Assembly: GCA_009617715.1 (NCBI GenBank)
Contig: VTFK01000169.1
Coordinates: forward strand, 682,001-746,000
Direction: 5' to 3'
Length of the DNA stretch: 64,000 nucleotides
Source: Plectrocnemia conspersa
Lineage: Eukaryota; Arthropoda; Insecta; Trichoptera; Polycentropodidae
Shown: in pieces, positions 49,638-63,289 of the stretch
How positions within the stretch are numbered: the first letter of the stretch is position 1
How the letters are laid out: each line of letters opens with the position of its first letter
Notes under the pieces: generated by a model
The model's database searches: none
Told to the model about the DNA's origin: nothing
Seen by the model: the letters and a program-made list of their open reading frames with translations, nothing else
Made by a program: the position numbers and the translations under genes

Positions 49638-50100
49638 TTATTTATTTATTTATTTATTTTATTAATTTATTTAGCTTAATAGCTAATCTTTACATCTAAC
49701 AAATTTAGTAAACATATATAAAAATATATAAAAAATACATAACAGAAAGAAAAAATAAGAATATACAATAATAAAGTCTTAATATTATAATTTATTTCTA
49801 TATGTACGAAGGTGTTTTTTTATTCCATTTATAAAACCCGTTATATTTTTGCTGTTTCGGATTTCTCTTGGAAGACTATTATATAAATCAAAACCTCCGT
49901 ACATAATTCCCCTAGCCGTACTCGTTTTCTTATACTTAATTATCTTTAAATTTTCTTTATTTCTAGTATTATATTTATGTACATCTTTATTTCTTAGATG
50001 AATTCTTGCAATACGTTTTTTATTTTCAATATTGACACTGAAATTGCATATATAGCAAGCAAATTTTAATGTTACCATCATACATGGATAATACATTATA
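49638..50100 (-). mobile_element. 3' end of a non-LTR retrotransposon with intact C-terminal frame
   Basis: A 103-codon minus-strand frame (50096-49785) reads HKYNTRNKENLKIIKYKKTS, then YNSLPREIRNSKNITGFING and KKHLRTYRNKL. This is the tail after the reverse transcriptase in Jockey/CR1-like elements ('HNYNTRNK-NL ... LYN-LP-EIRN---FK--LK--L'). The frame is unbroken, unlike other relics here. Past the stop comes an AT-rich 3' UTR ending in (AAAT)n on the minus strand (49660-49639), a usual non-LTR tail. The element is 5'-truncated: I find no RT core upstream. Confidence 0.8.
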
Positions 50101-53100
50101 TCAAAAATACGCAGGGTATTATAAACTAACTTAATAATGGTAATCTTAATTTATAGTTGATTGCTATGATTAAAGCACACAAAGAATGTCTCTATGGAGA
50201 AATTAAGGACTGCGATATACTTAAACATGGACTTTACGATTGGGTTACATCGTGTCCTAATTAACGCTACGAAAGGACGAGATCGTCTAAAATCCTGGAA
50301 GTTTAATGTGAATTCTTGTAGAATGACGTTACTGTGGGATAGGTTTAAAATGAAGCGTATTGTCATTCTACAATATATATGAACACATGTATACCCATAT
50401 ACAATTTTATAATTAAGTTAAAAAATGAACATATAATTTTTAAATTAATCAACATATAGAGTTTAAAATTTGCTAATTTACTACCCATAAAAATATAAAT
50501 TATTCATAATACTAAAAAATTATCAATTTTAGTATAAAGATTAATTACGACTCTTTTGGCAGCAACTTTTATGAATATGAATGGAAAATTTAGAATGTAA
50601 TCAACTAATAAAAATTGATGTGTACATGTACATATTCAAAGCGGGCTAAATTTCTTTCCCTCTGATTTGTGCCTTGTTATATGTCTGGTTTTTATAAACG
50701 TCAATGTTATTTTTATAATAAAAATACCAACAACGGTTATTTTAAAAATTAATTCCTAATATTAATATGGACTTTCTCGGCCAGTTAGTAGATGTTTTGG
50801 GTAGGATTTGATTTGATTTATGCAGCCAGAACATCATATTTGCTTGTCTTCCATGCCCAGAACTTTTCTTGATATCGTAATTTTCCGTTTTATTTTTTTT
50901 ATATATTTAATAAATCCCCTACTATTTTAAATTTTTTTTTTAAAACTGTAGTTGATAATTTTAATAAATAAATTCATATAACATGAATTTTTATATAAAT
51001 TGTTCACTTGGTAAGAATTCTGCGATCATAAATTTAAGGTACCATTTTTTTTAAATATTGGAGTGTGGAATATATATATGCACCAGCACAGATATACCAA
51101 AATACGTACATAGATATTAACAAACTAATAAATTTTAGGAATACCTAATATTTCTATAAAAGTTAATATCATCTTACGAAACACCGTCCATATTTATAAT
51201 TGCAAAGTCAAATCTATTGACTTTTATTTATGGAGAAATTATAAGTATATGTGTAAAAATACAAACACGTAATAAGAACGAGATAAAAGCATAAATCAGA
51301 AGTTATAATTATATACAAAGCTTGCATTTATACTTATTGAAAAAGCTTTCATTAATGTCCTTAATAGATAAAAAAGGCTAAGAATAGATGTTTTTTGATT
51401 CGTGTTATGTATACATATGTTCTCCCCCTTACAAACTTAATTCGGCATTACATTGTCAAATCACGAACATGACAGCAATTTTACGGTCATACGCAAACCG
51501 AAACAAGAACACCAAAGACACCGATCTGTAAAAAGTTATCCTCGAATGTCATACACATGGACCACCCGTCGAGTGCTTACAATATTTTTTCAACTATATG
51601 TATACACACATATGCATGTATATATGAAAACATACATACAAATGTATATTTATTATATTTTTTGTTATAATACTACCATCTTTACTGTAGATTTAAATTA
51701 CTTGAATGATTTTATTTACGATAAATAATACGTAGTGAAAGAGCAAGTTATTTATATTTTGTAAATACGAAACAATTCAAGATACCCTTGACAATGTAAC
51801 TAATATACTTTTCTCATACATAGTTATGAATATAGACAATAACGAGTACCAATGAGATTGAAATAAATCTACTGAAAAAAATAAGGATGAGTTATAAAAA
51901 GAGTGCTATTTTTTTAATGTTTTATTTTGTAATGAAACAATGCAAGACGTTAAACTTATAAGTATATTTTTTTACTTTTTGAAAGCTTATGTTTTTATAT
52001 TTGCTTTTGCTATCTCTACCTTATTTCGTTATCATCACGAATTCATTGAAGCAACAAAATCTCGTGAGTTTTATGATGTTAATTTAAGGGTTGCGGGTAG
52101 GAAAAGGCTTCATCATTTTATTATGCGTAATTGCACCGTTTCGGCCGTCAAGTATTGAACGTGTGCGCCACGCTTTACTATTTATACAGTTTTTAAGAGC
52201 CGCCCTGGGAGCAATGCCGGTTTGCACATACATTTTTTATTGTCAATTTGACGCCGTGAAAGAATTATTCGTCGCATTTACACAGCGTTGAAAAAAATAG
52301 TAGGTCGAAAAAAGGACTTTTTTTCTGTAAATAATGTAATAGTTCCATAAAAATGTGTACAAGTATTACATTCTATCATAATACTACTTAATTTACAGAT
52401 CCTCAAAATAAAATTTAAATTGTTTCCTATTTGAATTATCAATATTATACAAATATATACAAATAAGTATACTTAAGTTCGTCAATATATACATTTTTAC
52501 GATCTTTTGCATAAGTCTTTACATAACAATTTCATTATATACTAAAGTAGAGTGTGGGATCGCATTACATGGACCGGTAATCTGATTTACTGCTAAATTA
52601 CCCAAAACTAGACAAGTAATGGAAAAGTTATTGATAATTACCAAAATATGTTTTAAATTAAATGTTAATTTTATTATTAACTGTTTAAAAAATATTAAAA
52701 AATATACTTTTTATTTATTATATTAACATTAAAATTTATAATCTGAATAAAAATTAAGAAAATTTTATTCTGAATTAAGGTCAAATTGTTTGTTTCTATA
52801 TGTATGTATGTAGTTTGTTTGTACACAAAATATTACTGACGGTTTCGCGCAATATTTACGTTCTGTTTAAAAGAATCCGTTCAATTGCTTGGCTTTGAAA
52901 ATCATGATCGCGTCCTTTTCTAATTCCTGTTGAGCCAAGACGTTCGCTCTAGTTGACTCCCCTATGGCAATCGTCATCCGGCTCCTTAATACGCTGGCAT
53001 TGCATATTGATCGGATTAATGTCGGAAAGAAGGAGTTGCATCTTCTTTCTTTCTTACTATGTACTATTTTTTTGTGTACTATTTTGTATCTTGTATTATA

Positions 53101-53750
53101 TTTTTTTGTGTATTGTATTATTGTAGTATTGTTAGATCATCTTATCTTATGTTATATAAATAATTAATAAATAAATAATGTTAAATATTTTTAAAGAAAT
53201 AATAAAATATAAGTAGGCCAATATTAGTAACAGACCGCTATACACTTTTTTAAAAAAACGTATAAAAAAATATTATGAAATTAAAGTATAATAACAATAT
53301 AGGTTTTGCATATTAATTGTATTAATTTATTTTTAGCGCATTAAGACATGATTGTGTATTTTTTCAATACTGTATAAATAAATATTTATATTTATTTATA
53401 TATTATATGATATTTATGTAATAATTTTATAGGAAAAATATACTAAAACACATCATTTCTGATGTTAAATTATATTACGAAAGAGCCACTTGATGCACTA
53501 GGTCAAAGTAATTTGGGAAAAAACGTTCAATTGGGCAATGTTTGTAGGTGATGTAAAGAAAGGCATAGTGTAACTTTTATGTTAAGATAGATACTCAAGT
53601 CAAACTATTTTATTAATTAGTTTTTAAATCTACTATACATAATAGTGTTTATCATTTATTATCAAAAATTGTGATATTACATGATAGTTCATTATAGTTA
53701 AGTGGAGTATTTCATGGTATAATAGATTAGCGAAAAATTAATATAAAAAC
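50100..53750. other. Mostly AT-rich, little recognised
   Basis: Small complex patches lie near 50770-50870, 51460-51580, 52080-52290 and 52850-53040. A T-rich stretch at 53040-53160 repeats TGTACTATTTTTTTGTG-like units. No gene or element that I can support. Confidence 0.4.
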
Positions 53751-54130
53751 TGCGGCAAAGTACAAATCTGCCTTGAGACGGACGAAAAAATATAATTGGA
53801 CGCTCTCCTCGGTCTAAGGAAGTAATTGTATGAAAATTCAACGGCAAATCCGATATAAATCTCTCTTTTTATAGAGACGGGAATATTTCTGCATAGCATT
53901 AATGAAGAAATGGGGTAGAATGGGTCAATAAAAAGAATCTCTCGCTCCTATCTCCCGAGCTCCGTCGACCGAGAAAAACAAAGTTTCCAGATGGAAACGA
54001 ACCTGAAATATGATAATTTATGCACGAACGAATGTGCCACGGACAGGTGAAAGGTATTATTTTATAAAAATGCTAAGGAGGATAATACCTTTCGGCGATC
54101 ATCATCTGCTAAAATGAAGCCACTCGGATA
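53750..54130. other. Higher-GC island
   Basis: Complex sequence without open frames. AAGGTATTATTTTATA (54051) and GATAATACCTTTCGG (54080) give an inverted AAGGTATTAT pair. Candidate conserved non-coding DNA. Confidence 0.35.
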
Positions 54131-56080
54131 ATATATAATCTCACCATATATTTAGCATAATCTTGCATGGTTGGCTTTTATACATTTTCATTTAATATAC
54201 GAATATCTTTGTTACTACGATGGATACAAATTTAGAATGAAATTTTAATGCGATACATTGTAGGATTACTTAATAGTATAAAATATTTAATAAACCTTAT
54301 TTACTATTAAAAATATTCAGCTTATACTATAGTGCATTTTATAAGCTAAGGAGCGAGCCTCTTGTTCCAAGGTCGTAGAAATCTCGCATCTGCTCGTTTT
54401 TCGGTTCTAAAACCGATTCAATATACACATCTCCATCGATCGTTAAACCATAATTGTTAATAAAAGAAATAAAATATTTTTTTATTCGTTATGTATTTAT
54501 ATTTGAGTATCCTTTAATTTTTCACAGCATACTATATTTTATTATTATATAGAAAAATATATTTTATTATATTATGGATATTGATTTATTTTTATTTTTG
54601 TAGTCTTTTAAGCACTACATATTGGGTGGTCACATAAAGATCTAAGAACTTTTAGATGTAGCTGTAGATTAAGCCTATATAAATACTGTTAACGTTTTAA
54701 AGATGGGCGTCAGGTGTTCAAGTATATGCTGCAACTACTAATTCCTAACACAGAAGTTAAAGGGCTTATAGCGAAAGATTATAAGCAAAAAAATGATTGA
54801 AACAGCAATAAAGAATTATCGTTCTATATATTTAAGAAATAATTCAACAGTATTTTTAATATTAAAATCCACTGTTTTCACTTGAGTTGACTCACAAGCC
54901 TTACGCCAAACGCTACATCTAAATTAAATTAAAACTGAACCACCTTTTTAGAATTTTAATATAAACAATATTAATGTAATGCTCCGTGTACTGTGCAAAA
55001 TGTATTTGCATAAGATTATTTCCGTCCAAGCGAAACCTCACTAAAATTGCGCATTAAAAAAGTTTAATTGTTTATGTAAACAAATTTGTTTCTTTTTACA
55101 CTGTAATTAAACTTAAAGCAGCTCCGAAAGGAGGAGTTTATCAAAGCCGAGCTTAAAGCTCTATTTAAATCGTTTACTCGGAGATGCTTAATTGCATCCG
55201 CAATCGCATTAGCAGGTAAAGTCTTAAGATCACATCTCACAACAACAGAGCTTTTAAACTTTATAACGTTCTTAAACGAAATTAACGAGCGAGGTGGTTA
55301 AATATTTTTTTACGTTGGAATATTTTATAATATATTGTGCCAGCGCTAAAGCTTTATTTAGGGCACAGATAGAACAAACAAAGAGATAAAAGGGACAGAT
55401 TAGTTGTACAAATGAGTCTTGACATTTTTTTCGTCATATTTATAAATACGGTTTGAATTTATTATTTTAGCATTGTTTGGCGGCTTTGAATTATTATAAC
55501 GTCATTTAATATGTCAGATATATCAGTGAAAACGATGTCTGATCACAATTGCTTTATATAATAAATAAATATACATATATGTATATTAAATTATAAAATA
55601 ATATGTAAAGCCAAATATTGCTTTATAAAACATTTTTTTTGATAATATGGAGTCTATATCATAGACACTGTATTAATTTAAAATTAAACATACTCTTATA
55701 GAATATAATAAAAGTACAAATTTTAGTACACTTCATAGATTGGGTATATTTTATTGGTTTTAATTAAGATAATAAATCTGTACACTGAAGTAAAAAACAC
55801 TCTTGTACTATAAGTTCTGATGTGATGAGAGATGCATTATTTATTATAACCGAATAGTTAAATGCGACTATTTTTAACTAAAAACAGTATTTTTACGATA
55901 AGAAAGTGTGTTTTAAATATAAATTTATCTGTCACACTGTGTAGCTTAAAACTCTAAAGTTATTTGCTCTACGATATCTTAGCACATTTTTCAATAGCTC
56001 ACAATATAAACATTGTTTGATTTAATATATACTATATATTTTTTATTACAAAGTTATTTTTTTAATCATCATCTCATAAA
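54130..56080. other. AT-rich with small complex patches
   Basis: Patches at 54340-54440 and 55080-55300 are more complex; the rest is AT-rich. No supportable gene. Confidence 0.4.
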
Positions 56081-56500
56081 ACGTAAACTCGGCCAATCTC
56101 GTTCATCTCGGGTGATAAAATCTAATCGTCGCCCGTTTTTTTGCTCTCGGCTTCCGTAAATTCGGTACACGCCGGTAACGAATGGCAATTTTTACTCCGC
56201 GAAATTTTACGAGATTTTCCGACGCTTAGATAAGAAGTACGTGCCCTCCAATACAAAACATTTTTACTTTTGCAACGGTGATATAATTGCAACTGTGACC
56301 CATTTTAAATTGCACGTACCGGCCCGCAAAGCCACACCTGCCGCTCCCATGGCGGATGCCAGAAGTTTGCCTAGGACAAATGGAAAACTAATAAATGACC
56401 CAGTGGCGGTAACGTATTTATTGCCTAAGCGATTGTGTGAGTAGCATTAAATTAGTTTAGAACGTTTTCCAAATGGAGCTCCGCGGAAACATAACGTTTT
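56080..56500. other. Higher-GC island
   Basis: Complex sequence with a 67-codon frame (56241-56444) that has no domain. Candidate conserved non-coding DNA. Confidence 0.3.
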
Positions 56501-57279
56501 GTTAGAAAAATATATAAAACATTAAATATACAAATTAACTACTTCACACGCTTGACGAGATATTTCGTCTTGCGTATCCTGACATTGATCTTGATATGCT
56601 GTGTAAATAGTGGTGGAAGAGACATGATCATGACAGCGATTGTTTATGTCAATGAGAACTTAGTAGTTGATTTCTTTGATAATTCAAGGGATTTATTACA
56701 TTGTTCAAGAAAAAATATTGCCGTACAAAAAACTACTTGAGAAAGAAAATGTGCTGTGTAAGTTTATTAATTACTATTTTTATCATTTATTGGAATATCA
56801 AAAACTAAAAATGGTTTATAATATCTTATTTTGCTTTTTAATTTACAAAATGATTTAATTTGCATATCAGTTCAGATAGTTGTCTTCTTTAGTGTTATTT
56901 CTGAGTAATTTTATTGCTAATTTTTTATGACTTAATTTCCATGACATTTATATAGTTGTATTTTTTTTGTTTTTGCCTCGCTGCTTTATTTAAGATGTGA
57001 TTGAAATGTTTTAAAATTTTTTTGACTGTCTGTGATCATAGCTCTTTCATCATTCTTACGTATATTTATTAAGCTAAGATATCATTGGCCATATACATAT
57101 CATATTAAACATACTTCAGAAATTACTAAAAATTTTATTAAAAATAAAATAAGGAAAAAGTATTAAAATATTAAAAATATTAAACAAACAATAAAGACCT
57201 GTTTATATCTTTTAATCTCTTTACTTTATTGAAAAATGTAATAAAATATGTTTTCACTTCTATTATCCAATTGCTCTAC

Positions 57280-57740
57280 CTCAAAAACCCACAGTTTTAC
57301 ATCGTCGACAATAAATTTACATAAACCTAAAAGTCTCGCATCTCTGCTCATTTTACACAAATACAACACTTTCGAACCCCATACGGCAGAAGTGATCGTA
57401 AAAGCACACTTTCTCGGGTAGCTAGCGAGAGAGAAAAAAAGTCCACGTGAAAAGTCTGGGGAGTGAGAGAGCGTCGCGCGTAGTATTTTCCCGCCACACT
57501 TGCCGAGTGAGTGTGCGGCGAAAATGTACACGTCAAGGAAATTGAAAACATAAATCTGAATTTATTGCCAAAACCTGCGCGCCGCACTGGCTGTGCAAAA
57601 CCGCCCCCACTGACACGGACAAGCCAGTTTTCTTATATATGTATAGGGGGTAACAATTTTACGGGCCGTCTCTTCGGCAATACACATATTTCACAGACAA
57701 GGCCAAATTTACAGGTACTTAAACGACATTAGAAAATAGC
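57280..57740. other. Higher-GC island
   Basis: Complex CpG-bearing sequence. Frames of 101 and 79 codons on minus and 73 on plus overlap and show no domain. Candidate regulatory DNA. Confidence 0.3.
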
Positions 57741-58139
57741 ACAGATGATGGATCTTGACTTAAGATGTAGAAAGTTCAAAAATGTAAAAGCTAGAATACA
57801 AATCAATAGCCTTAAGGGTAAATTGTTTGTTAAAAAAAAGATCGTCAAGATCAGTGTTTATTACCATATAGTAAGAGACATCATTTTCATGGTGTGAGAA
57901 AAGTTTCGGACTTTTAGATGTGTTATATACAATTTAAAACTATGTAATATAAGTTTGACCCAACTGTACAATTGAAGCCCTGTTTCTGTTTTTGTAAACG
58001 TAATTTCTGATTATTATGTTGCTTTTTAAATTAATTGAACAGCAGAAAAATATGATATGCAATGACAACAATGCATTTTCTTCTATATTTTTACTAAATG
58101 CAACCATAATAGTAGACACTTTCTGAGGTATTGGAGATT

Positions 58140-58330
58140 GGAAAAAAAATACAAATTTCAGCTACATAAATTTATTATAAGATCAGTAATCATGTATGTA
58201 TGTGAGACATAAAGTCTGTCCCTAGCGGTGGAATATAGGCTTCAGTTTTTCAAACGATCAAAAAATCATAAAAAATATATTTGGATCCACAAGATGAGAC
58301 TAAATTAGTGAATAAGTCATCATCAGATTC
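58140..58330 (+). mobile_element. Non-LTR reverse-transcriptase tail fragment
   Basis: The plus frame from about 58142 reads KKYKFQLHKFIIRSVIMYVC, then ET, a stop, and SLSLAVEYRLQFFKRSK. This is the 'KL-IYKTIIRPVL-YG-ETW-L-----RL--FER' block that follows the RT domain in RTE-like elements. Stops break it. Confidence 0.65.
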
Positions 58331-58529
58331 TGAAGGTCGCAAAGACAGGTCACCTTATATGTTTATTTGATTTACTATTATTATTTTATACCTTAATTCA
58401 TTGCGGAAGGAAAATCTCTTAAGTTATCTTTTCAATCTGGAACTAGAATGATTGTTTGCAGGTAGTCATAATATATAATTGCTAGAAGCCATATTATTAT
58501 TATGAAAATATTAAATTAATAAATCATAG

Positions 58530-59165
58530 AACATCAAGAAAAGCTCGCCGTATGACGGCGCTCCCGTCGAAGCGCCGACGTTCGAAGAAAACTAATTAAG
58601 AAAATGCCTCCGGAAAAACTTTAAGAACCCTTTCAAGCGAAAAGCTCTTTCGCGGACGACCGCTCTCAACTTTCACCTGTCCTGCCTGTCCTTTCTGTCC
58701 ATACACAAAAAATCCTGGCCGTTTCTCACGCAACTTTGCCCATCTTAATGTCAATTTGTCCGGCGCGTGAGGCGAATTCTTCTCGATATTACATATAATG
58801 AAACTCAGAAATTTTCCAATCTTCAGCTGCACTTTCGCAATTCACTTATACGTTAGATGTGTATGTGTGTGTGTGCTCTTATGGGGGTAAGTCTTTGTGC
58901 AAGGAAAGGTTGCCGCGGGCCGAGAGACGTGATCGGATTTTTTCACACACATATATAGTTGCAGTCCTTTGAAAATATTATATTGACACTACAAAACGGC
59001 GACGACGACTTTGCCAAATATCAATACAGCCGCTTTCAATTTATTGTGCACGGGGAATTTTTGCGACTTTTTCGCGCGACTGAATTTTTTCGCCAATGGC
59101 TTTTTGCTCTGCTCAACCTTTCACAATCGGCAGTGTGCTACCATAAAAACGTTTTTGATTAAAAA
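58530..59165. other. Higher-GC islands with a GT microsatellite
   Basis: Two complex blocks (58530-58850 and 58960-59160) flank a GTGTGTGTGT run near 58865. Short frames on both strands show no domain. Confidence 0.3.
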
Positions 59166-60020
59166 CTATGTTGTGCGAGCGATGGTCATATTGACAATTT
59201 TTTTTATATAGAGAGCTTCAGGCGCATGTATCAAACTAGTTTTATTTTACAATTTTAGCTCAGAGCTGATTGTTATAAAATACACATACACATGAATATT
59301 TAATTTATATATTTTTGTCTGTAGAGGTGTTGATTGGTTACAGGGATTTTGGATTACTTTAGTTCTCTTGAATAATATACATTAATACCATTGTACAATT
59401 CTATTTTTCACTTTCTAGTTTTCTGAATTTCATTACCTGTGGGCATAATATACGTGTGAAAAAAAGATTTAATTAATAAAAATTTTAATCTTGCATAAAT
59501 CAAAATGTTTTTTTATGTATCAAGTAGATCTGATTTTCATTTAATGCTTTTACTATTATCACATAGAATATCAAGGTAATTGATTAAAATAAACTCATAG
59601 AAAAGGAGCAAAAATGTATGTAAAAATATCGCACTCAAACAATTAAATTATTTTAAACCTAATCTGACGTCTGTTTATTTATAACATATATTGTCACAAG
59701 TCACCACGAAACATTAAAAAACTCTATTCCACAAGACCAATTCTTAAAAAACATATATATACTTATTTTTATTATCATTATTAGGATTTGCAAGTATTAA
59801 ATTTTGTTTAAAATTGTGATAATAGAAAAAATCTCAACATTGCAATATTGCTTTAATCAGCTATAAACTTATTTTTGATCATATTTCACGAGATTTTTAT
59901 ATCATATAAAACATATAAAGATAAATTGCTTTTAAAAAAACTATTAAATTTTGATCGAAAAAATTTACTAAATAATTTAAAATAAATATTACCAACTTAC
60001 ATAAATCAATCCTGTTTTAA
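59165..60020. other. AT-rich, nothing recognised
   Basis: No supportable feature. Confidence 0.5.
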
Positions 60021-60400
60021 ACGTTAAAGCGTAGCCTCCCCCGTGCTTATATTAAAAATATAAACGGACATTACGGCTCGCTTGTCCCGATCTTTTGAAC
60101 AGGGTCCGACCCTTAAATATGCAATATTTATAAATCCAAACCATGAACGCGTCCCGCTAGAATATTAACAAGATTTTTCAAAGGTCTCACAAAGGGACGC
60201 TCTTCTTCCTTTCTTTTTTAACGTCTTCTATACATTGGCAAAGGTCAAGCAATATCGCTACCGCTCGGGATACATATTTTAACGATCCGTGTGATGGGAA
60301 CCGCTCCAACCTTTTACTTAACACAATAAACAACAATAAAGCGAAAGCGAGACAAAGAAACGCTACAAAACTCATTTTTAAAGGAGGGCTAACTAAATAC
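60020..60400. other. Higher-GC island
   Basis: Complex block. A 62-codon minus frame (60375-60187) begins with a hydrophobic segment (MSFVAFLCLAFALLLFIVLS) followed by charged residues and could encode a membrane-anchored small peptide, but nothing else supports it. Confidence 0.3.
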
Positions 60401-60489
60401 TAACGAATTTTCTAAGTCAGAAATTTAATAATGTTTTTATCGTAATAATCTGAATGTAACTTCATATTCTTATTTTAAGCTCTACTTTC

Positions 60490-60835
60490 TCCACTTCAGC
60501 TTATCCTGTGCCCTGCTTCTTCAAAGCCTGACAACTCATGTCTTCACTTCCGCCACTACCCCGTCCAGCCACCTAAGCTGTGGTCTACCCACTCTTAGCC
60601 GACCATCTGGCTTGGTAAGTGTCAGAAGTTACTGAGGTCTGTCAAAAAGTATTTATGACAGTATTTAGTATCCTATGTTTAGGAGTATGGATGATTGATA
60701 GATCTTGCACAGGAGTAGGTCTCCCTTTTTAGTATAAGGCGTGTAATGCCATTGTTTCACTTTTCAGATAATTCTTCTTATTTTCATATTTGTATTATCA
60801 TATCTTAAATGATGTTCAGGAAAGTTACCTCCGCT
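60490..60835 (-). mobile_element. Decayed RTE-like non-LTR relic, internally deleted
   Basis: Minus-strand reading gives the first RT block (GITRLILKRE near 60755; LLNIGYKILS near 60680) followed almost at once by the C-terminal tail PDGRLRVGRPQLRWLDGVVA (about 60610-60555). Most of the RT is therefore missing. The DNA also matches the relic at 37290-38475 in both blocks, so the two are one family. Confidence 0.75.
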
Positions 60836-60992
60836 GTACAAACGTAAAATATGCATGCTCTCCTAAAGGCTTTCAATAAATGTCGAAAGTATTTGAATGG
60901 AAAAAAAATGTTTAGTATTTTCTCATTTACTCTAATCGGTCTCACCTTTATTTTCGTAATCTAAGAAGTACATTAAAAATTAGATAATAACA

Positions 60993-61245
60993 AACCGTTC
61001 CGCATGGAATTTGGCAGATTGCAAATATGTATGGGGGCTTTCCACAGTAATTTGCCGCTGGCGAGCTTAAATCTCGTTTTTTCAATACTCCAAAGAGGTT
61101 CTTTCATCGTTATTTTGTTATAAATTTAAAAAATGTAAAGTAGCAACAGATGCTATCAACAATATTATCCACGATTCGGGTATAAATACGAAAGCCTGAA
61201 ATTCCATTGTAAGCCGATGCTCTGTAATCAATTGAAGTACAAATC
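60993..61245 (+). repeat. Unrecognised dispersed repeat, copy B
   Basis: Second copy of the 16118-16385 repeat, same strand: CCGCATGGAATTTGGCAGAT, ATGTATGGGGGCTTTCCAC, CGTTTTTTCAATACTCCAAA, GCCTGAAATTCCATTGTAAG, CTCTGTAATCAATTGAAGTA. Substitutions are spread evenly and there are a few small indels. Confidence 0.75.
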
Positions 61246-62940
61246 GATTTATAATATAGAAGACCTTCAATTATTAAGATATTTACTATAATATACTGTG
61301 CTATTTGAATTATATGCTATTTATATATTACTTATATTTTTTTATAAAAAAAAAATATTTACAATTATAACATTTATAGCTAAACTACAACGGTTTATCA
61401 ACTGCAACTACCTAAATAAAAAAAAATCAATAATATTCGACAGATAGTTTGATAGCTTTACAAATATTTTTTGTTTTGTTCAATTTGTTCAATACTCAGG
61501 TGGTGAAAAAATAAACTATTTGTCACAAAAACAGAGTATTTCTAGACTTGTGTATAATTCATAAAAAGAGCTTTTACAAGTACACTCGTCGATGCGACTC
61601 CAGGGAATCACAATCCAGCATACTTTGTAGGAATTTTGTGAAAAATAAAATGAATAATTATTTTATATTAAAATTAAACTTTTTTGGACATTTTCTATTA
61701 AAAGTGAACCGATTGCGTTCTTTGACAACCAGACCTGTGTAACGCACTATGCGATACAAGGCATACATTTCTGTGGAGCTACTCAATTGATGCGAATATG
61801 TATTGCAAGACATCCCAATATCTTTATTGTTTATGTTTACTAGATGCTAATAGAATCTGTAACAATCGGTCTATTACAAAATTAGTACAAATTAATTTTC
61901 CGATAGTACACATGACACTTACTTATTAGTCTTCTGCCACGTCATTAGTTCTATATTAGCAGCAACATGACATATTTATATTGCAGTATTTTTTAAAAAT
62001 ATATGGCTTAATATACATTTTTATAACGTTGTATACGTAATATGTAATATGTATTTTATAAATTCTAACATATTCAACGTATATTGTTATAAATTCTTGT
62101 TTATTTCGATATAAAAAAATCCTGTATATATTTGGTTATATCCGCCGAGATGTGATTTATTGTTTAAAAGTACCGGGTGGCTTTTTACAATTTCGGTAAT
62201 GTTATTTCCGTGTAATCTAGGCGAAAACTCATACTCCTGGCCATATCCAGGAAATTCGATATACTGTATTTGAGTTGTATTTTCTCATATGTGGGTCCTA
62301 CCTGAGTGTAAAAATATTACTTTATACTACCCAAATATAATGGTTATCTTTCAGTAAACATATTTTTCTCCAATATATTTGTCGCAATATTTACATGATT
62401 TCGGATGTTTTGTTTTGGTAATAAAACAGGTTTCTTAATAATTAACAGTTAGTAGGTATAACATTTAAAAATAAAAATGATATTGTAAGATTATTAGTAA
62501 TACTAATAATCGCAGATAAAAATGTTTGCAGTCAAATTGCACTGTTTTTTATACACACCTATGAAATGTGGTAACGGTTTAAATTAAAAATAGCATAAAA
62601 AAACAATTTTTAGCTCACAACCTTTTTCAACATATACTAACTTTTCCGGTTGTTCTAATGCATAATTATCATTTTGGGTTGGATGTATTATTTATATTTC
62701 TAGATATTTTTATAAATTAAAAAATGGTCATGTTTATAGTTAATAACTAATTTTGTTCTATGTATAATAATTTATGTTTTAAGCACTATGTTCACCCACT
62801 GCGTCCAAAAGTTATCTGCTCTACACTATACAATCACTAATAATGGTTAATAAGTCAGTGACACCAAATTTTTATATTTAAGTTTCATTATAAATAAGCG
62901 AACATTTTTGAAAAATTATTTACATATACCTGTGTATTAT
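61245..62940. other. AT-rich, nothing recognised
   Basis: A slightly more complex patch lies near 62150-62290. No gene or element. Confidence 0.45.
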
Positions 62941-63289
62941 ATGTACAAATGTACATAGGCGTATAAAACAGTCTTTGTCTCGCGAACGAGGCTTGTACGT
63001 GACGATAGAATGTAAAGTTATATTGTGTGTTCGTACACCGGGGGGTGTATCGGTAAACATTTACTTACATTTAATACCCCGGGCGCTAAGTATTTCCCGC
63101 CAGCGTTAAGACAGAGGCGGCGCGTGAAGGGGAGGCATGCTAAACAGAGAGGGAGAGAGAGAGTGTGTGTGTGTCAGTGGCACATGGCGTGAATTCCGTG
63201 TATATTAAAAGCGGGCGCCATTCACACATTGTCGGCTGAGTACAGCCGCTCTAATAGCAAATATAATTTTAAACAAATTAGCCGAGACA

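Noticed and set aside
53373..53400. 28-base palindrome TATAAATAAATA/TATTTATTTATA
   Set aside because: It is composed only of A and T in low-complexity DNA, so chance or slippage is enough.
54640..54830. Possible retrotransposon tail (GRQVFKYMLQLLIP...)
   Set aside because: Only a vague likeness to RT C-terminal tails, with no second block to confirm it.
57226..57587. Overlapping 101- and 79-codon minus frames
   Set aside because: The two frames share the same DNA in different phases and neither has a recognisable motif.
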